Origin: Deltaproteobacteria bacterium
Lineage (GTDB): Bacteria > Desulfobacterota > DSM-4660 > Desulfatiglandales > HGW-15
Reading direction: 5' to 3'
DNA length: 22,795 nt
Assembly: GCA_016926135.1 (NCBI GenBank)
Contig: JAFGPH010000501.1
Span: 1 to 22,795 of the forward strand
A model generated the notes under the pieces. That model was not told where the DNA came from. It saw only the letters and a list, made by a program, of their open reading frames with translations, and ran no database searches. A program made the translations under genes and the position numbers. Of the stretch, positions 15,416 through 22,795 are shown in pieces. Each line of letters begins with the position of its first letter. Position 1 is the stretch's first letter.

Positions 15416-17348
15416 GATACTGGACATAGACCTGTCCACGGGAAAGATCGTCAAGAGAGATCTTGATCCCGAATTTGCTCGGTCCTATGTCGGCGGTATG
15501 GGGTTCGGCTGCAGGATTCTCTACGACGAGGTCGGACCCGATGTGGATCCTCTGGGACCGGGCAATGTGCTGGTTTTTGCAAACGGTCCGCTGACCGGTA
15601 CCGGGGCACCCTGTTCAGGAAGGACGGAGATCACCAGCAAGTCTCCTCTGACGGGTAGTATCGCCACGGGCAACACGGGCGGGATGTGGGGTGCCCGGTT
15701 AAAGCATGCAGGTTTTGATCTCCTTGTTGTGAGGGGAAAGGCTGAAGGGCCGGTATATCTCTCGATCCATGACGATCGGGTGGAGTTGCGCGAGGCGCAC
15801 CATCTTTGGGGAAAGGATACGCATGAGACATCCGACAGGATCTCCGCCGAGCTGGGGCATAGCAAAATTTCGGTCATGGCTATTGGTCCTGCTGGTGAGA
15901 ACTTGGTCAAGTACGCTTGCCCGGTCAATGACTACCACCATGTCGCCGCTCGAGGAGGAGCCGGCGCGGTCATGGGAGCGATGAAGCTAAAAGCGATTGC
16001 CGTACGAGGAAGCGGATCTGTCAAGGTCGCCAGGAAAAAGGAGTTCCAAGAAGCGGCCAAGCAGACTGTAAAACGTATCCTGGCGAATGTGGAACGGGCG
16101 GGACCTGTGAAGGGCGATGCGCTACCGGATGTCAACGTACGATACCAGGCCATCGGCTGCCTTCCGTACAGGAACTACCAGGAAGGCACCATGCCCCACT
16201 GGCGAAACGTGTCCCGGAGCGTGGCGCAGGAGTATTATGCCAGAGACGAAGGAACGTGCTGGGCCTGCCCTATATCGTGCTTCAAGTTGGTGGAGGTGAA
16301 AGATGGGAAATGGCGTGGAGTGAAGGTGAGCAGGGGCTTCCACCCCGGTGTCGTCCAGGAGTGGGGAGCGAGGTGCGCAATCGACAACCTGCCGGCCATC
16401 TGGAAGTGCAAGGAGTTGTGTCACCAGCTTGGGATGGATTACGTCTCTGCAGCAGGGGTTCTGGCATTCGCAATGGAGCTGTTTCAGAGGGGAATCATAA
16501 CGGCGAAGGATACCGACGGTCTGGAACTGCCCTGGGGAAATGAAGAATCGATCGTACAAACACTCCACAACATAGCCCTCCGAAGGGGGTTCGGTGACCT
16601 TCTGGCTGAAGGCAGCGAGAAGGCGGCAACACGCATCGGCAAAGGAGCCGAAGCGTATGCATTGACCATAAAAGGTATGGAATTCATGGGGACCGATCCC
16701 CGATCGGGCAGAACGGGCTGGCACTTTGGCGAGCTGACCAATCCCAGAGGCGGCGACAACGTGAAGAACACCCATTTCCTGGCTGATGTCTATAATCCCC
16801 GCTGGTGGATCGATGAGTTCGACATGTTCGAAGATGTCAAGGGGAGGATATACGGAGGCGTCCTACCCGAACGGGTATCTTCGACGTGGGAACGGAAAGC
16901 CATCATGACCAAGTGGTTTGAGGATTTGTACTCGGTCTTGAACGCGTTGGGTATCTGTTTTATGCCCTCGGGATTCAACCTTGCCGTGGGACCGACTCAT
17001 CTTTCCAAATTGCTGTCGGCGATGACCGGCCGGGATGTCAGTCCCCAGGAAATCATGAAAAGCGGAGAAAAGATTTTCACCCTGTTGAAAATGTACACGG
17101 TCAGGCAGGGGCTAACCAGGCGAGACGACGCGTTTCCTGAACGCTTTTATGGCGAACCCTTGCCTGAAGGCCCGGCAAAGGGAGCGGTGGTGCCCCGAGA
17201 CACCATAGAAAGCCAACTCGAACAGTATTACGAGCTGAGGGGATGGGACAAGAGTCTGGGTATTCCTACGGCACGAAAACTGGCCGAACTGGGACTCGAA
17301 GATCTGGCCCCTGATTTGAACGGTTCGGCGAAGCCGCCTCGCGAATAA
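15390..17348 (+). CDS. Aldehyde:ferredoxin oxidoreductase family protein (W/Mo-pterin, 4Fe-4S)
   Basis: A 652-residue protein of normal AOR length. The N-terminal domain has YVGGMGFGCRILYDEVGP, GPLTGTGAPCSGRTEI and NTGGMWGARLKHAGFD, the bis-pterin binding region. The 4Fe-4S ligands are Cys290, Cys293, Cys297 (CWACPISC) and Cys523 (LNALGICF). A second cofactor region is GTDPRSGRTGWHFGELTNPRGG. ATG 15390 is preferred; the upstream ribosome site is weak (GGGGG) and overlaps the amidohydrolase stub. Family members oxidise aldehydes or reduce acids with ferredoxin, and one branch (BamB) is the catalytic subunit of class II benzoyl-CoA reductase. No electron-transfer partner is adjacent, so which branch this is remains open. 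Confidence 0.9.
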   Translation: MAELPGYGKILDIDLSTGKIVKRDLDPEFARSYVGGMGFGCRILYDEVGPDVDPLGPGNVLVFANGPLTGTGAPCSGRTEITSKSPLTGSIATGNTGGMWGARLKHAGFDLLVVRGKAEGPVYLSIHDDRVELREAHHLWGKDTHETSDRISAELGHSKISVMAIGPAGENLVKYACPVNDYHHVAARGGAGAVMGAMKLKAIAVRGSGSVKVARKKEFQEAAKQTVKRILANVERAGPVKGDALPDVNVRYQAIGCLPYRNYQEGTMPHWRNVSRSVAQEYYARDEGTCWACPISCFKLVEVKDGKWRGVKVSRGFHPGVVQEWGARCAIDNLPAIWKCKELCHQLGMDYVSAAGVLAFAMELFQRGIITAKDTDGLELPWGNEESIVQTLHNIALRRGFGDLLAEGSEKAATRIGKGAEAYALTIKGMEFMGTDPRSGRTGWHFGELTNPRGGDNVKNTHFLADVYNPRWWIDEFDMFEDVKGRIYGGVLPERVSSTWERKAIMTKWFEDLYSVLNALGICFMPSGFNLAVGPTHLSKLLSAMTGRDVSPQEIMKSGEKIFTLLKMYTVRQGLTRRDDAFPERFYGEPLPEGPAKGAVVPRDTIESQLEQYYELRGWDKSLGIPTARKLAELGLEDLAPDLNGSAKPPRE

Positions 17349-17446
17349 TACCGTTTGCCCGCACCGCTCCCGTGCTGTCCACTTCTGAGAGGCCGGGCGG
17401 CGGAAGCGGGATGAATGAACGATCTCGCTGTCTTGAGAGGTGTACA

Positions 17447-18862
17447 ATGGAGCCTGAAAGGGAACTGGCCCGCTATGCTGTGGAAGCCGCTTACAGCGAG
17501 CTGCCCCCGGAATCCGTCCACATCGTCAAGAACGTGATACTCACCGTAATGGGTACCACGATTGCGGGCGCCACGGCCGATGGCTGCGAGGCACTGGTCA
17601 ACCAGGTCAGGGAGTGGGGCGGAAAAAAAGAGGCGACCCTACTGCTTTACGGAGGGAGAGTGCCGGCCCACAACGCCGCATTGGCCAATAGCGCTATGGC
17701 CAGGGCCCTCGATTTTTGCGACGCCATGAGCCCTGGAATTCATATCGGCTCATCGGCAGTTCCCACTGCGCTGGCAACTGCAGAGTTGACAGGGGGGTGC
17801 AGCGGGAGGGACTTCCTTGCCAGCATCCTGGTGAGCACGGAGATCGCCGCGAGGATCAACGCCGTTTCCGATTATGACGGTTTCGATCCGACCGGGGTAT
17901 GCAGTATCTTCGCCTCCACTGTGGTTGCGGGAAGAATACTTCGCCTGAACCCCCAGCAGATGCTGCACGCCCTTGCTCTTGCCTTCAACAAAGCGGGAGG
18001 AAGCTTGCAGAGTAACATTGACGGGGCATTGGCGGTAAGGGTCATCCAGGGGTTCGTTTCCCAAGGGGGGCTCATCTGCGCGCAGCTCGCACGAAGGGGG
18101 ATCACGGGCCCGCGGAACTTTCTGGATGGCATTTACGGGTACTTCCATCTCTACGCCAAGGGTAGGCGCGATTTAGAGGCGATTGTCGGGGATCTCGGCA
18201 AAAGGTTCGAGATGAATAACACCATATTCAAAAAACACCCCAGTTGCGGGTGCACGCTGGCCTCCACGGATGCCGCTTTGGACCTGATGAAGGAGAAGAA
18301 CCTGAGCGCAGACCACGTGGCCCACGTGGACATCAGGGTCTCCCCTTACGCCTACAAACTTGCCGGCCACCCATTCGAGATCGGGGACAACCCAAAGGTG
18401 AATGCCCAGTTCAGCATCCAGTACTGCGTGGGTAACGCACTGCTGAGGGGGAGTTCCAAGCTCGCCCATTTTGATGAGGCTTCCATTACGGATAAGAAGG
18501 TACAGGAGCTCGTCAAAAAGATTCACGTCTCTGTCGACCCGGCCATGGCTCTCTCCTTGGGGCAGGAGGCATCCACCTCCACCCACCTCGCCGTGCGGAT
18601 GGATTTGACCACCACGGACGGAACCGTTCATCATCGGGCGGTGGACACACCGCGAGGCAATCCCAAGCGGCCGTTGAGCGACGGGGAACACATGGAACGC
18701 TTTCGTGATTGTGTCCGGTATGCCGACAGGCCCGTACCGGAGGCGAACACGGAAAGATTGCTCAAAGCCATTGCGCACATCGAGCACGTCCAGGACGTCC
18801 GAAGCCTGATCCCGCTGCTTCTTCCGACCGAAGGCGAAAACCAAGACTCGGAGGTATCATGA
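17447..18862 (+). CDS. MmgE/PrpD family protein (2-methylcitrate dehydratase-like)
   Basis: A 471-residue protein with the family's helical domain (VKNVILTVMGTTIAGATADG, AHNAALANSAMARALDFCDA, GIHIGSSAVPTALATAELTG) and the smaller C-terminal domain after KKHPSCGCTLASTDAALDLM. The family includes 2-methylcitrate dehydratase, cis-aconitate decarboxylase, iminodisuccinate epimerase and many uncharacterised members, so the reaction (hydration, decarboxylation or isomerisation of a polycarboxylate) is not fixed. I chose ATG 17447, preceded by GAGAGG at six bases; ATG 17411 in the same frame is an alternative. The gene ends with an ATGA overlap on the OYE gene, implying coupled expression and perhaps consecutive steps. 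Confidence 0.88.
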   Translation: MEPERELARYAVEAAYSELPPESVHIVKNVILTVMGTTIAGATADGCEALVNQVREWGGKKEATLLLYGGRVPAHNAALANSAMARALDFCDAMSPGIHIGSSAVPTALATAELTGGCSGRDFLASILVSTEIAARINAVSDYDGFDPTGVCSIFASTVVAGRILRLNPQQMLHALALAFNKAGGSLQSNIDGALAVRVIQGFVSQGGLICAQLARRGITGPRNFLDGIYGYFHLYAKGRRDLEAIVGDLGKRFEMNNTIFKKHPSCGCTLASTDAALDLMKEKNLSADHVAHVDIRVSPYAYKLAGHPFEIGDNPKVNAQFSIQYCVGNALLRGSSKLAHFDEASITDKKVQELVKKIHVSVDPAMALSLGQEASTSTHLAVRMDLTTTDGTVHHRAVDTPRGNPKRPLSDGEHMERFRDCVRYADRPVPEANTERLLKAIAHIEHVQDVRSLIPLLLPTEGENQDSEVS

Positions 18863-19989
18863 GCATTCTCTTCACCCCTGCCAAAATCGGCAACCTGGAA
18901 ATCCCCAACCGCTTTGTACGTTCGGCCACCTACGATGCCGGGGCTGACAACGGTTTTGTCTCAGACTGGCAGATAGAACTGTACAGCGCCCTGGCCAAAG
19001 GCCACATCGGGCTCATCGTCAGCGCGGTATTCAACGTCAGGGTTGGCAAAGCCGCGCCCGGGCTGAACTCTCTTACGGACGATAAATTCGTTCCAGGTCT
19101 CAGGAGACTCGCGGATGCCGTCCATGCCAACGGTTCCAAGCTGGCGGTGCAGGTCTATCACGCCGGGCGGGAGGCCTATCGCGTGCTGCAGCCCGCGGGC
19201 CTTGTGGCCACAGGACCTTCAGGGTTCAATGCGGGGGAGGATCCATACTTTCAGGGCACCTGCCGGGAGATGACCGAAGAGGAAATCTGGTCAACGGTGG
19301 AGGCCTTTGGCCAGGCGGCCCGCCGGATCCAGGAAGCGGGCTGTGACGCCATTCAGTTCCATGGCGCCCACGCTTATCTGCTCGCCCAGTTTCTTTCGCC
19401 CCACAGCAACCGCCGCAGGGACCTATGGGGCGGTGGGCTTGGAAACCGACTCAAGCTGCACAGGGAAATCTGCCGGGTCGCCCGGAGGCATGTGGGGCCG
19501 AGTTTCCCGGTGATGATCAAACTGGGAGTGGCCGATGGCTTTCCCGGAGGCCTCGAGTTCGAAGAAGGCCTGGAAGCAGCCGCACACCTTGCCAATATCG
19601 GCTATGATTCCATTGAGGTGAGTCAAGGTCTGCGCGGCCTCGATTACCGGCAGACCGAGTTTCGACCCGGAATCATCAGGAGGGAGCGCGAGGCCTATTT
19701 TCGGGACTGGGCAAGGCAGGTGAAAAAGCGGGTCGATGTGCCGGTCATGATGGTGGGCGGGCTGCGCAGTTTGGATCTGATGCAGACGGTGGTGGAGGCC
19801 AATGAAGCGGACTTTGTCTCCTTGTCCCGGCCCCTGATCAAGGAGCCCGACTTGGTGGTCTCCTGGCAGGCCGGCAAGGCGCGGCGACCCAAATGCATCT
19901 CCTGCAACAAGTGCTTCGAGAACGTTATTGCCGGTGGAAAGCTACGGTGCATGGTCCAAGCCAAGGGCAAGCAGGTTCAGGCCGCCTAA
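18859..19989 (+). CDS. Old-yellow-enzyme family NADH:flavin oxidoreductase, single-domain with Fe-S cysteines
   Basis: A 376-residue TIM-barrel flavoprotein starting at the ATGA overlap (18859) with GGAGG upstream. It shows the OYE pattern: PNRFVRSATYDAGADNG, VQVYHAGR, the substrate-binding FHGAHAYLLAQFLSP (His168, His171), VMIKLGVADGF, VMMVGGLRSLD and FVSLSRPLIKEPDL. A cysteine set, Cys346-x2-Cys349-x2-Cys352-x11-Cys364, matches the 4Fe-4S ligands of the 2,4-dienoyl-CoA reductase/enoate reductase branch. The C-terminal FAD/NAD(P)H domain of that branch is missing; the gene stops 12 residues after the last Cys. It probably reduces an activated C=C bond of a pathway intermediate and may receive electrons from a separate protein. 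Confidence 0.9.
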   Translation: MSILFTPAKIGNLEIPNRFVRSATYDAGADNGFVSDWQIELYSALAKGHIGLIVSAVFNVRVGKAAPGLNSLTDDKFVPGLRRLADAVHANGSKLAVQVYHAGREAYRVLQPAGLVATGPSGFNAGEDPYFQGTCREMTEEEIWSTVEAFGQAARRIQEAGCDAIQFHGAHAYLLAQFLSPHSNRRRDLWGGGLGNRLKLHREICRVARRHVGPSFPVMIKLGVADGFPGGLEFEEGLEAAAHLANIGYDSIEVSQGLRGLDYRQTEFRPGIIRREREAYFRDWARQVKKRVDVPVMMVGGLRSLDLMQTVVEANEADFVSLSRPLIKEPDLVVSWQAGKARRPKCISCNKCFENVIAGGKLRCMVQAKGKQVQAA

Positions 19990-20192
19990 GCCGACGACGA
20001 GACCCAGGCAACGCCTATCCAGCCAAGGGATTTCGACTGCCATCGAGGATCAGGGCTTCTTGGGAAACTGACCCAACCGAGCCTCCCCGATACAGCCAAG
20101 AGGGAATTCTTCAGCGAGAACCTGAAAAGGTGCTTTAACATTTACTACGACTGTGGTACTCACACGCAATCGATATACGCGAGGATGTATCT
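19990..20192. other. Intergenic region, end of the catabolic block
   Basis: About 200 bases without a supported gene. No strong terminator hairpin with T-run follows the OYE gene. A GAGG about nine bases before 20193 serves the response-regulator ATG. A TGGTAC...CGC string near 20155 resembles a sigma54 promoter but its GG-GC spacing is one base short. Confidence 0.3.
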
Positions 20193-20672
20193 ATGAGTGA
20201 CTCAATTCTGGATGGGAAAAGGATCCTGGCTGTCGACGATGAGCCGGATGTGCTGGCCGCCCTGGAGGCGGAGATCGAGGACGGATGTCCCGGGTGTCTG
20301 TTCGATAGGGCGACCACCTATGAAACAGCCGCCGAGAAGTTGAAGACGAACGATTATGATATCGTTATTCTTGACATCATGGGTATCCGGGGGTTCGAGC
20401 TCCTGGAAATTGCAGTTCAGCGTCAATTCAGGGCTGTCATGCTGACCGCCCATGCCGTAAGCCCTGAGGCATTGAAGAAGTCCCACGACATGGGTGCGAG
20501 GTCTTATCTGCCCAAGGAAAAGATGGGAGAGATCCTTCCGTTTCTCGAAGACGTGCTCAAATACGAGCACAGGACCGGATGGAAGCGGCTTTTGGATAAG
20601 CTGGAAAATTATTTCGATGATCGGTTCGATCCCGACTGGAAGAGAAAAGCGGATCCCGGATACTGGTGGTAG
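20193..20672 (+). CDS. Stand-alone response-regulator receiver protein
   Basis: A 159-residue CheY-like protein. Receiver hallmarks are present: acidic pair Asp15-Asp16 (ILAVDDEPD), phospho-acceptor Asp61 (VILDIMG), Thr85 (VMLTAHA) and Lys108 (YLPKEK). After the receiver there is only a tail of about 35 residues, rich in charged and aromatic residues (KLENYFDDRFDPDWKRK, ending in GYWW), with no DNA-binding or enzymatic domain. It should signal through protein contacts. No histidine kinase is adjacent. Homologues of this type (receiver plus short tail) occur in Desulfobacterota as I recall, with no assigned role. A link to the nearby sigma54 activator or transporter is unproven. Confidence 0.85.
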   Translation: MSDSILDGKRILAVDDEPDVLAALEAEIEDGCPGCLFDRATTYETAAEKLKTNDYDIVILDIMGIRGFELLEIAVQRQFRAVMLTAHAVSPEALKKSHDMGARSYLPKEKMGEILPFLEDVLKYEHRTGWKRLLDKLENYFDDRFDPDWKRKADPGYWW

Positions 20673-20716
20673 TTCGACGCGTGAGGGATTCGTAAACCTC
20701 CACCTCCCCGTAGTTT

Positions 20717-22027
20717 TCAGGCCTCAACCGTGACGCGGCCGGCCGCAATGCGCTTCAGCATGGCCACTACGAACCCAGCCGTCATCATGAGGACAAAAAT
20801 CACCAGGAAGACCGGCGTATAGCTTCCCGTGGCATCGAAGATCAGACCTGCCGCATAGGGTGCCGCAAAGCTGATCATCTGACCGATGGCCGTACTGATC
20901 CCGATCAGCTCACCCAGCGAACGGATCCCGAAAACCTCAGGGATCACGCCCAACTGACCCGATATCCGAACCCCATGAAAGACACCGTAGGACAGCACAA
21001 AAATATAGAGCATCCAGGCATCCTCCATGACCAGGAGAAGAAGCGTGGCGAACCCCATCCCAAAAAAGGAAAGGGAAAGCAGCCTGTGCCAGCCCAGTCG
21101 GCCGGCCAGGATGCCTGACAGGATCCGACCCGGGATGGAGAAACCGCCCATGAGCCCGAGGGCTGCTGCCGAAACGGTCGAAGAGACGCCTGCGTCTGTG
21201 GCGTGGGCTACGATGTGGGTGCAGAGGATCTGGAAGGTGAAGATCCCAACAGACAAAACGAAGGTGAGTGCGAGGAAAGCCCATGTCATCATCAAGCGCT
21301 TTGTGGCAGGTGCGCGCACCACGGTCCGCCCAACAACCTCCGGGCTGTCCTTGGGGATGGGCCCGATCCTGGCGGGACTCGGCCGAAGGACAAGCGTTGC
21401 CGCAACAACGATGACGAAAAACAGAATACCGATGATCAGGAAGGTGTTTTTTAAGCCGTGGTTCAGAATCAGATAGTTAATCAGTGGTGCAAAGATCAAG
21501 GCCCCCACGCCCACACCCGAGACGACGAGTCCGAGCGCGAGACCCGCATCCTTCCTCCTGTAGAACCATCGCTGGACAATGGAGTTCGGGACAGACCATG
21601 TGGCGCCCGAACCCAGCCCCACGATGCAGAGAAAGAGCCGAAACTGGTTGAGCGTGCCGGCCACACTGCAAAGGCACAGGCCACAGGCTATCAGTGAGGC
21701 ACTGGCCAGCAAAACCGGCTTGGGATTATAACGGTCGGCGAGCCGTCCGCTGGCAATGAGGGATAGTGAATAACCCAGAATAAAGGCGCTGAAGATGGAG
21801 GATACATCCGCGCGGCTCCACCCGAATTCATGCTGCAGCGGCTTGAGGAAGACCCCGAAAGACCAGAAGGTCTCCCCCAGGGTGAGGGTCAGGCAGAAAC
21901 AGGCCGCCACGACGAACCAGCCGTAGAACGTGGAAGTCTGGTGGGCGTTGCGTGGCGGGGTCTCTATCGATTTTTCGATTGCACCCTCCCCTTCGGTTTC
22001 CCGCTTCGTTGTCGTTTCAATCATCAT
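20717..22027 (-). CDS. MFS transporter, oxalate/formate-monocarboxylate antiporter-like (copy 2)
   Basis: A 436-residue, 12-helix inner-membrane protein, closely similar end to end to the MFS protein encoded at 3771-5042 (shared GETFWSFGV, LKPLQHEFGWSRA, GRLADRYNPKPVLLASAS, GLGSGATWSVPNSIVQRWFYR, AHATDAGVSS, FDATGSYTPVFLVIF). Divergence is mainly in the N-terminus and the central loop (about residues 220-250, after VLRPSP). Two adjacent ATGs (22027, 22024) follow GAAGG. Both copies point left and bracket the catabolic block. It lies downstream of the sigma54-activator gene on the same strand with a 90-base gap, so the two may be co-transcribed. The substrate is presumed to be a small organic acid. 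Confidence 0.9.
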   Translation of the reverse strand: MMIETTTKRETEGEGAIEKSIETPPRNAHQTSTFYGWFVVAACFCLTLTLGETFWSFGVFLKPLQHEFGWSRADVSSIFSAFILGYSLSLIASGRLADRYNPKPVLLASASLIACGLCLCSVAGTLNQFRLFLCIVGLGSGATWSVPNSIVQRWFYRRKDAGLALGLVVSGVGVGALIFAPLINYLILNHGLKNTFLIIGILFFVIVVAATLVLRPSPARIGPIPKDSPEVVGRTVVRAPATKRLMMTWAFLALTFVLSVGIFTFQILCTHIVAHATDAGVSSTVSAAALGLMGGFSIPGRILSGILAGRLGWHRLLSLSFFGMGFATLLLLVMEDAWMLYIFVLSYGVFHGVRISGQLGVIPEVFGIRSLGELIGISTAIGQMISFAAPYAAGLIFDATGSYTPVFLVIFVLMMTAGFVVAMLKRIAAGRVTVEA

Positions 22028-22117
22028 ATGCCTTCGATGATACCGATCACGGCTTTCGCCTTGACCTCCGACATCGGCAGCTCTTGGGCTCCAAATCGGC
22101 CAGGGAGCTTGACCTGC

Positions 22118-22795
22118 CTATTTTTTCTCCAGGCCGTACTCCTTGATTTTGGACAGGAGCATGGGACGGCTGACCTCCAGGATCCTGGCTGCCTGGGAGC
22201 GATTCCCCTTGGTCAGGTCCAGGGCCCTGCGGATCAGGTCCCGTTCGAGGGTCTTGGAGGCCTTCTTGATGGAGAGGGACTGCAGGGGATCCGGGGAAGG
22301 GGGAAGCGCATCGCCCGAGGTCATATAGGGCGGCAGGTCATCCGGGGTGATCCATCTTCCTTTGGCCAGGAGGACCGCCCTTTCGGTGACGTTCTCCAGT
22401 TCTCTCACGTTCCCCGGCCACGGATAGGCCATGAGAATGGGGAGGGATTGGGAGGAAAGCCCTTGAACGTTCTTCTTCAGCTTGGCGTTGAAGATATCGA
22501 TGAAGTAACCGATGAGCAGGGGGATATCCCCTCGCCTCTCTCGCAGGGGAGGCAGGTGAATGCTCAGCACATCGATGCGGTAGAAGAGATCTTCGCGGAA
22601 CCTCCCGGCATCCACCTCCTTCTTGAGATCCCTGGCGGTGGCGGCGATGACCCGCACGTCGATCTTCCTGGAACTTACCCCGCCCAGGGGTGCGATCTCC
22701 TCATCCTGGAGGACTCTCAGCAGCTTCACCTGCAGGGAAAGAGGAAGCTCACCAATCTCATCCAGGAACACGGTGCCCCCGTCGGCCTCTTCGAA
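22118..22795 (-). CDS. Sigma54-dependent NtrC-family activator, C-terminal part (runs off right edge)
   Basis: The visible 225 residues begin inside the AAA+ domain at the Walker B strand (EEADGGTVFLDEIGELP) and continue through LQDEEIAPLGG, VRVIAATARDL, GRFREDLFYRID, LPPLRERRGDI and the sensor II YPWPGNVRELEN. The protein ends in a Fis-type helix-turn-helix (ALDLTKGNRSQAARILEVSR). The Walker A, GAFTGA loop and any sensory domain lie beyond the window. Such proteins bind upstream sites as oligomers and remodel sigma54 polymerase. The gene ends 90 bases before the MFS copy 2 start, with no terminator seen between, so it may control and be co-transcribed with that transporter. Confidence 0.93.
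   Translation of the reverse strand, partial: FEEADGGTVFLDEIGELPLSLQVKLLRVLQDEEIAPLGGVSSRKIDVRVIAATARDLKKEVDAGRFREDLFYRIDVLSIHLPPLRERRGDIPLLIGYFIDIFNAKLKKNVQGLSSQSLPILMAYPWPGNVRELENVTERAVLLAKGRWITPDDLPPYMTSGDALPPSPDPLQSLSIKKASKTLERDLIRRALDLTKGNRSQAARILEVSRPMLLSKIKEYGLEKK

Noticed and set aside
20150..20172. Sigma54-like promoter (TGGTAC...CGC) upstream of the receiver gene.
   Set aside because: The GG to GC spacing is nine bases rather than ten and the -12 element lacks TTGC.
22024..22074. 16-codon minus-strand frame (MSEVKAKAVIGIIEGI) whose stop overlaps the MFS copy 2 start.
   Set aside because: No ribosome site precedes its ATG and such short frames are common by chance, although a coupled leader peptide cannot be excluded.
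1..22795. CRISPR arrays, tRNA/rRNA genes, insertion sequences.
   Set aside because: I saw no regularly spaced short repeats, no cloverleaf-like tRNA sequence, no rRNA stretches and no transposase other than the integron-type recombinase.

Overview
The window looks like chromosomal DNA from a strictly anaerobic bacterium, most likely a Desulfobacterota ("deltaproteobacterial") sulfate reducer or syntroph. This is inferred from content rather than a marker gene: a tungsten/molybdenum aldehyde:ferredoxin oxidoreductase family protein, two UbiD-type prenyl-FMN decarboxylases, an unusual radical SAM enzyme, a TRAP carboxylate transporter, an Fe-S old-yellow-enzyme and a sigma54 enhancer-binding protein. 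Most of the window is GC-rich; about the first 1.5 kb is clearly more AT-rich.

Region 1 (1-3000) is a small, apparently decaying integron. An integron-type tyrosine recombinase (1563-3000, +) keeps its catalytic box but has a frameshift in the linker after the N-terminal domain. Pointing away from it is one gene cassette (52-1336). The cassette ends in a folded attC-like site (46-109), and its first bases (GTTCGGGT on the minus strand at 1337-1330) are the exact complement of the attC outer arm (ACCCGAAC on the minus strand at 110-103). This is the expected signature of a cassette that once closed into a circle. The cassette encodes a PD-(D/E)XK nuclease-like protein interrupted by one in-frame TAG where a Trp codon would fit. 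A second cassette appears to start at the left edge.

Region 2 (3057-5042) holds a ComB-like phosphatase gene converging on an MFS transporter gene. Region 3 (about 5430-20000) is a long, mostly co-directional catabolic block. It starts with a GntR/FadR-type regulator that has its own promoter and a 19-bp palindromic operator. Then follow UbiD-1, the radical SAM protein, an acyl-CoA synthetase, UbiD-2, the three TRAP subunits (DctP, DctQ, DctM), a 39-codon amidohydrolase stub, the AOR-family oxidoreductase, an MmgE/PrpD-family protein and an Fe-S old-yellow-enzyme. Overlapping starts and stops and good Shine-Dalgarno sites suggest one or a few operons. A reasonable reading is uptake of an organic (probably aromatic or unsaturated) acid by TRAP, CoA activation, UbiD (de)carboxylation, and reduction by the AOR and OYE enzymes. 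The substrate cannot be read from sequence. No ubiX (prenyl-FMN synthase) is present here.

Region 4 (20193-22795) has a stand-alone response-regulator receiver, a second MFS gene closely similar to the one at 3771-5042 and in the same orientation, so the two bracket the catabolic block as direct repeats, and the C-terminal part of an NtrC-type sigma54 activator that runs off the right edge.
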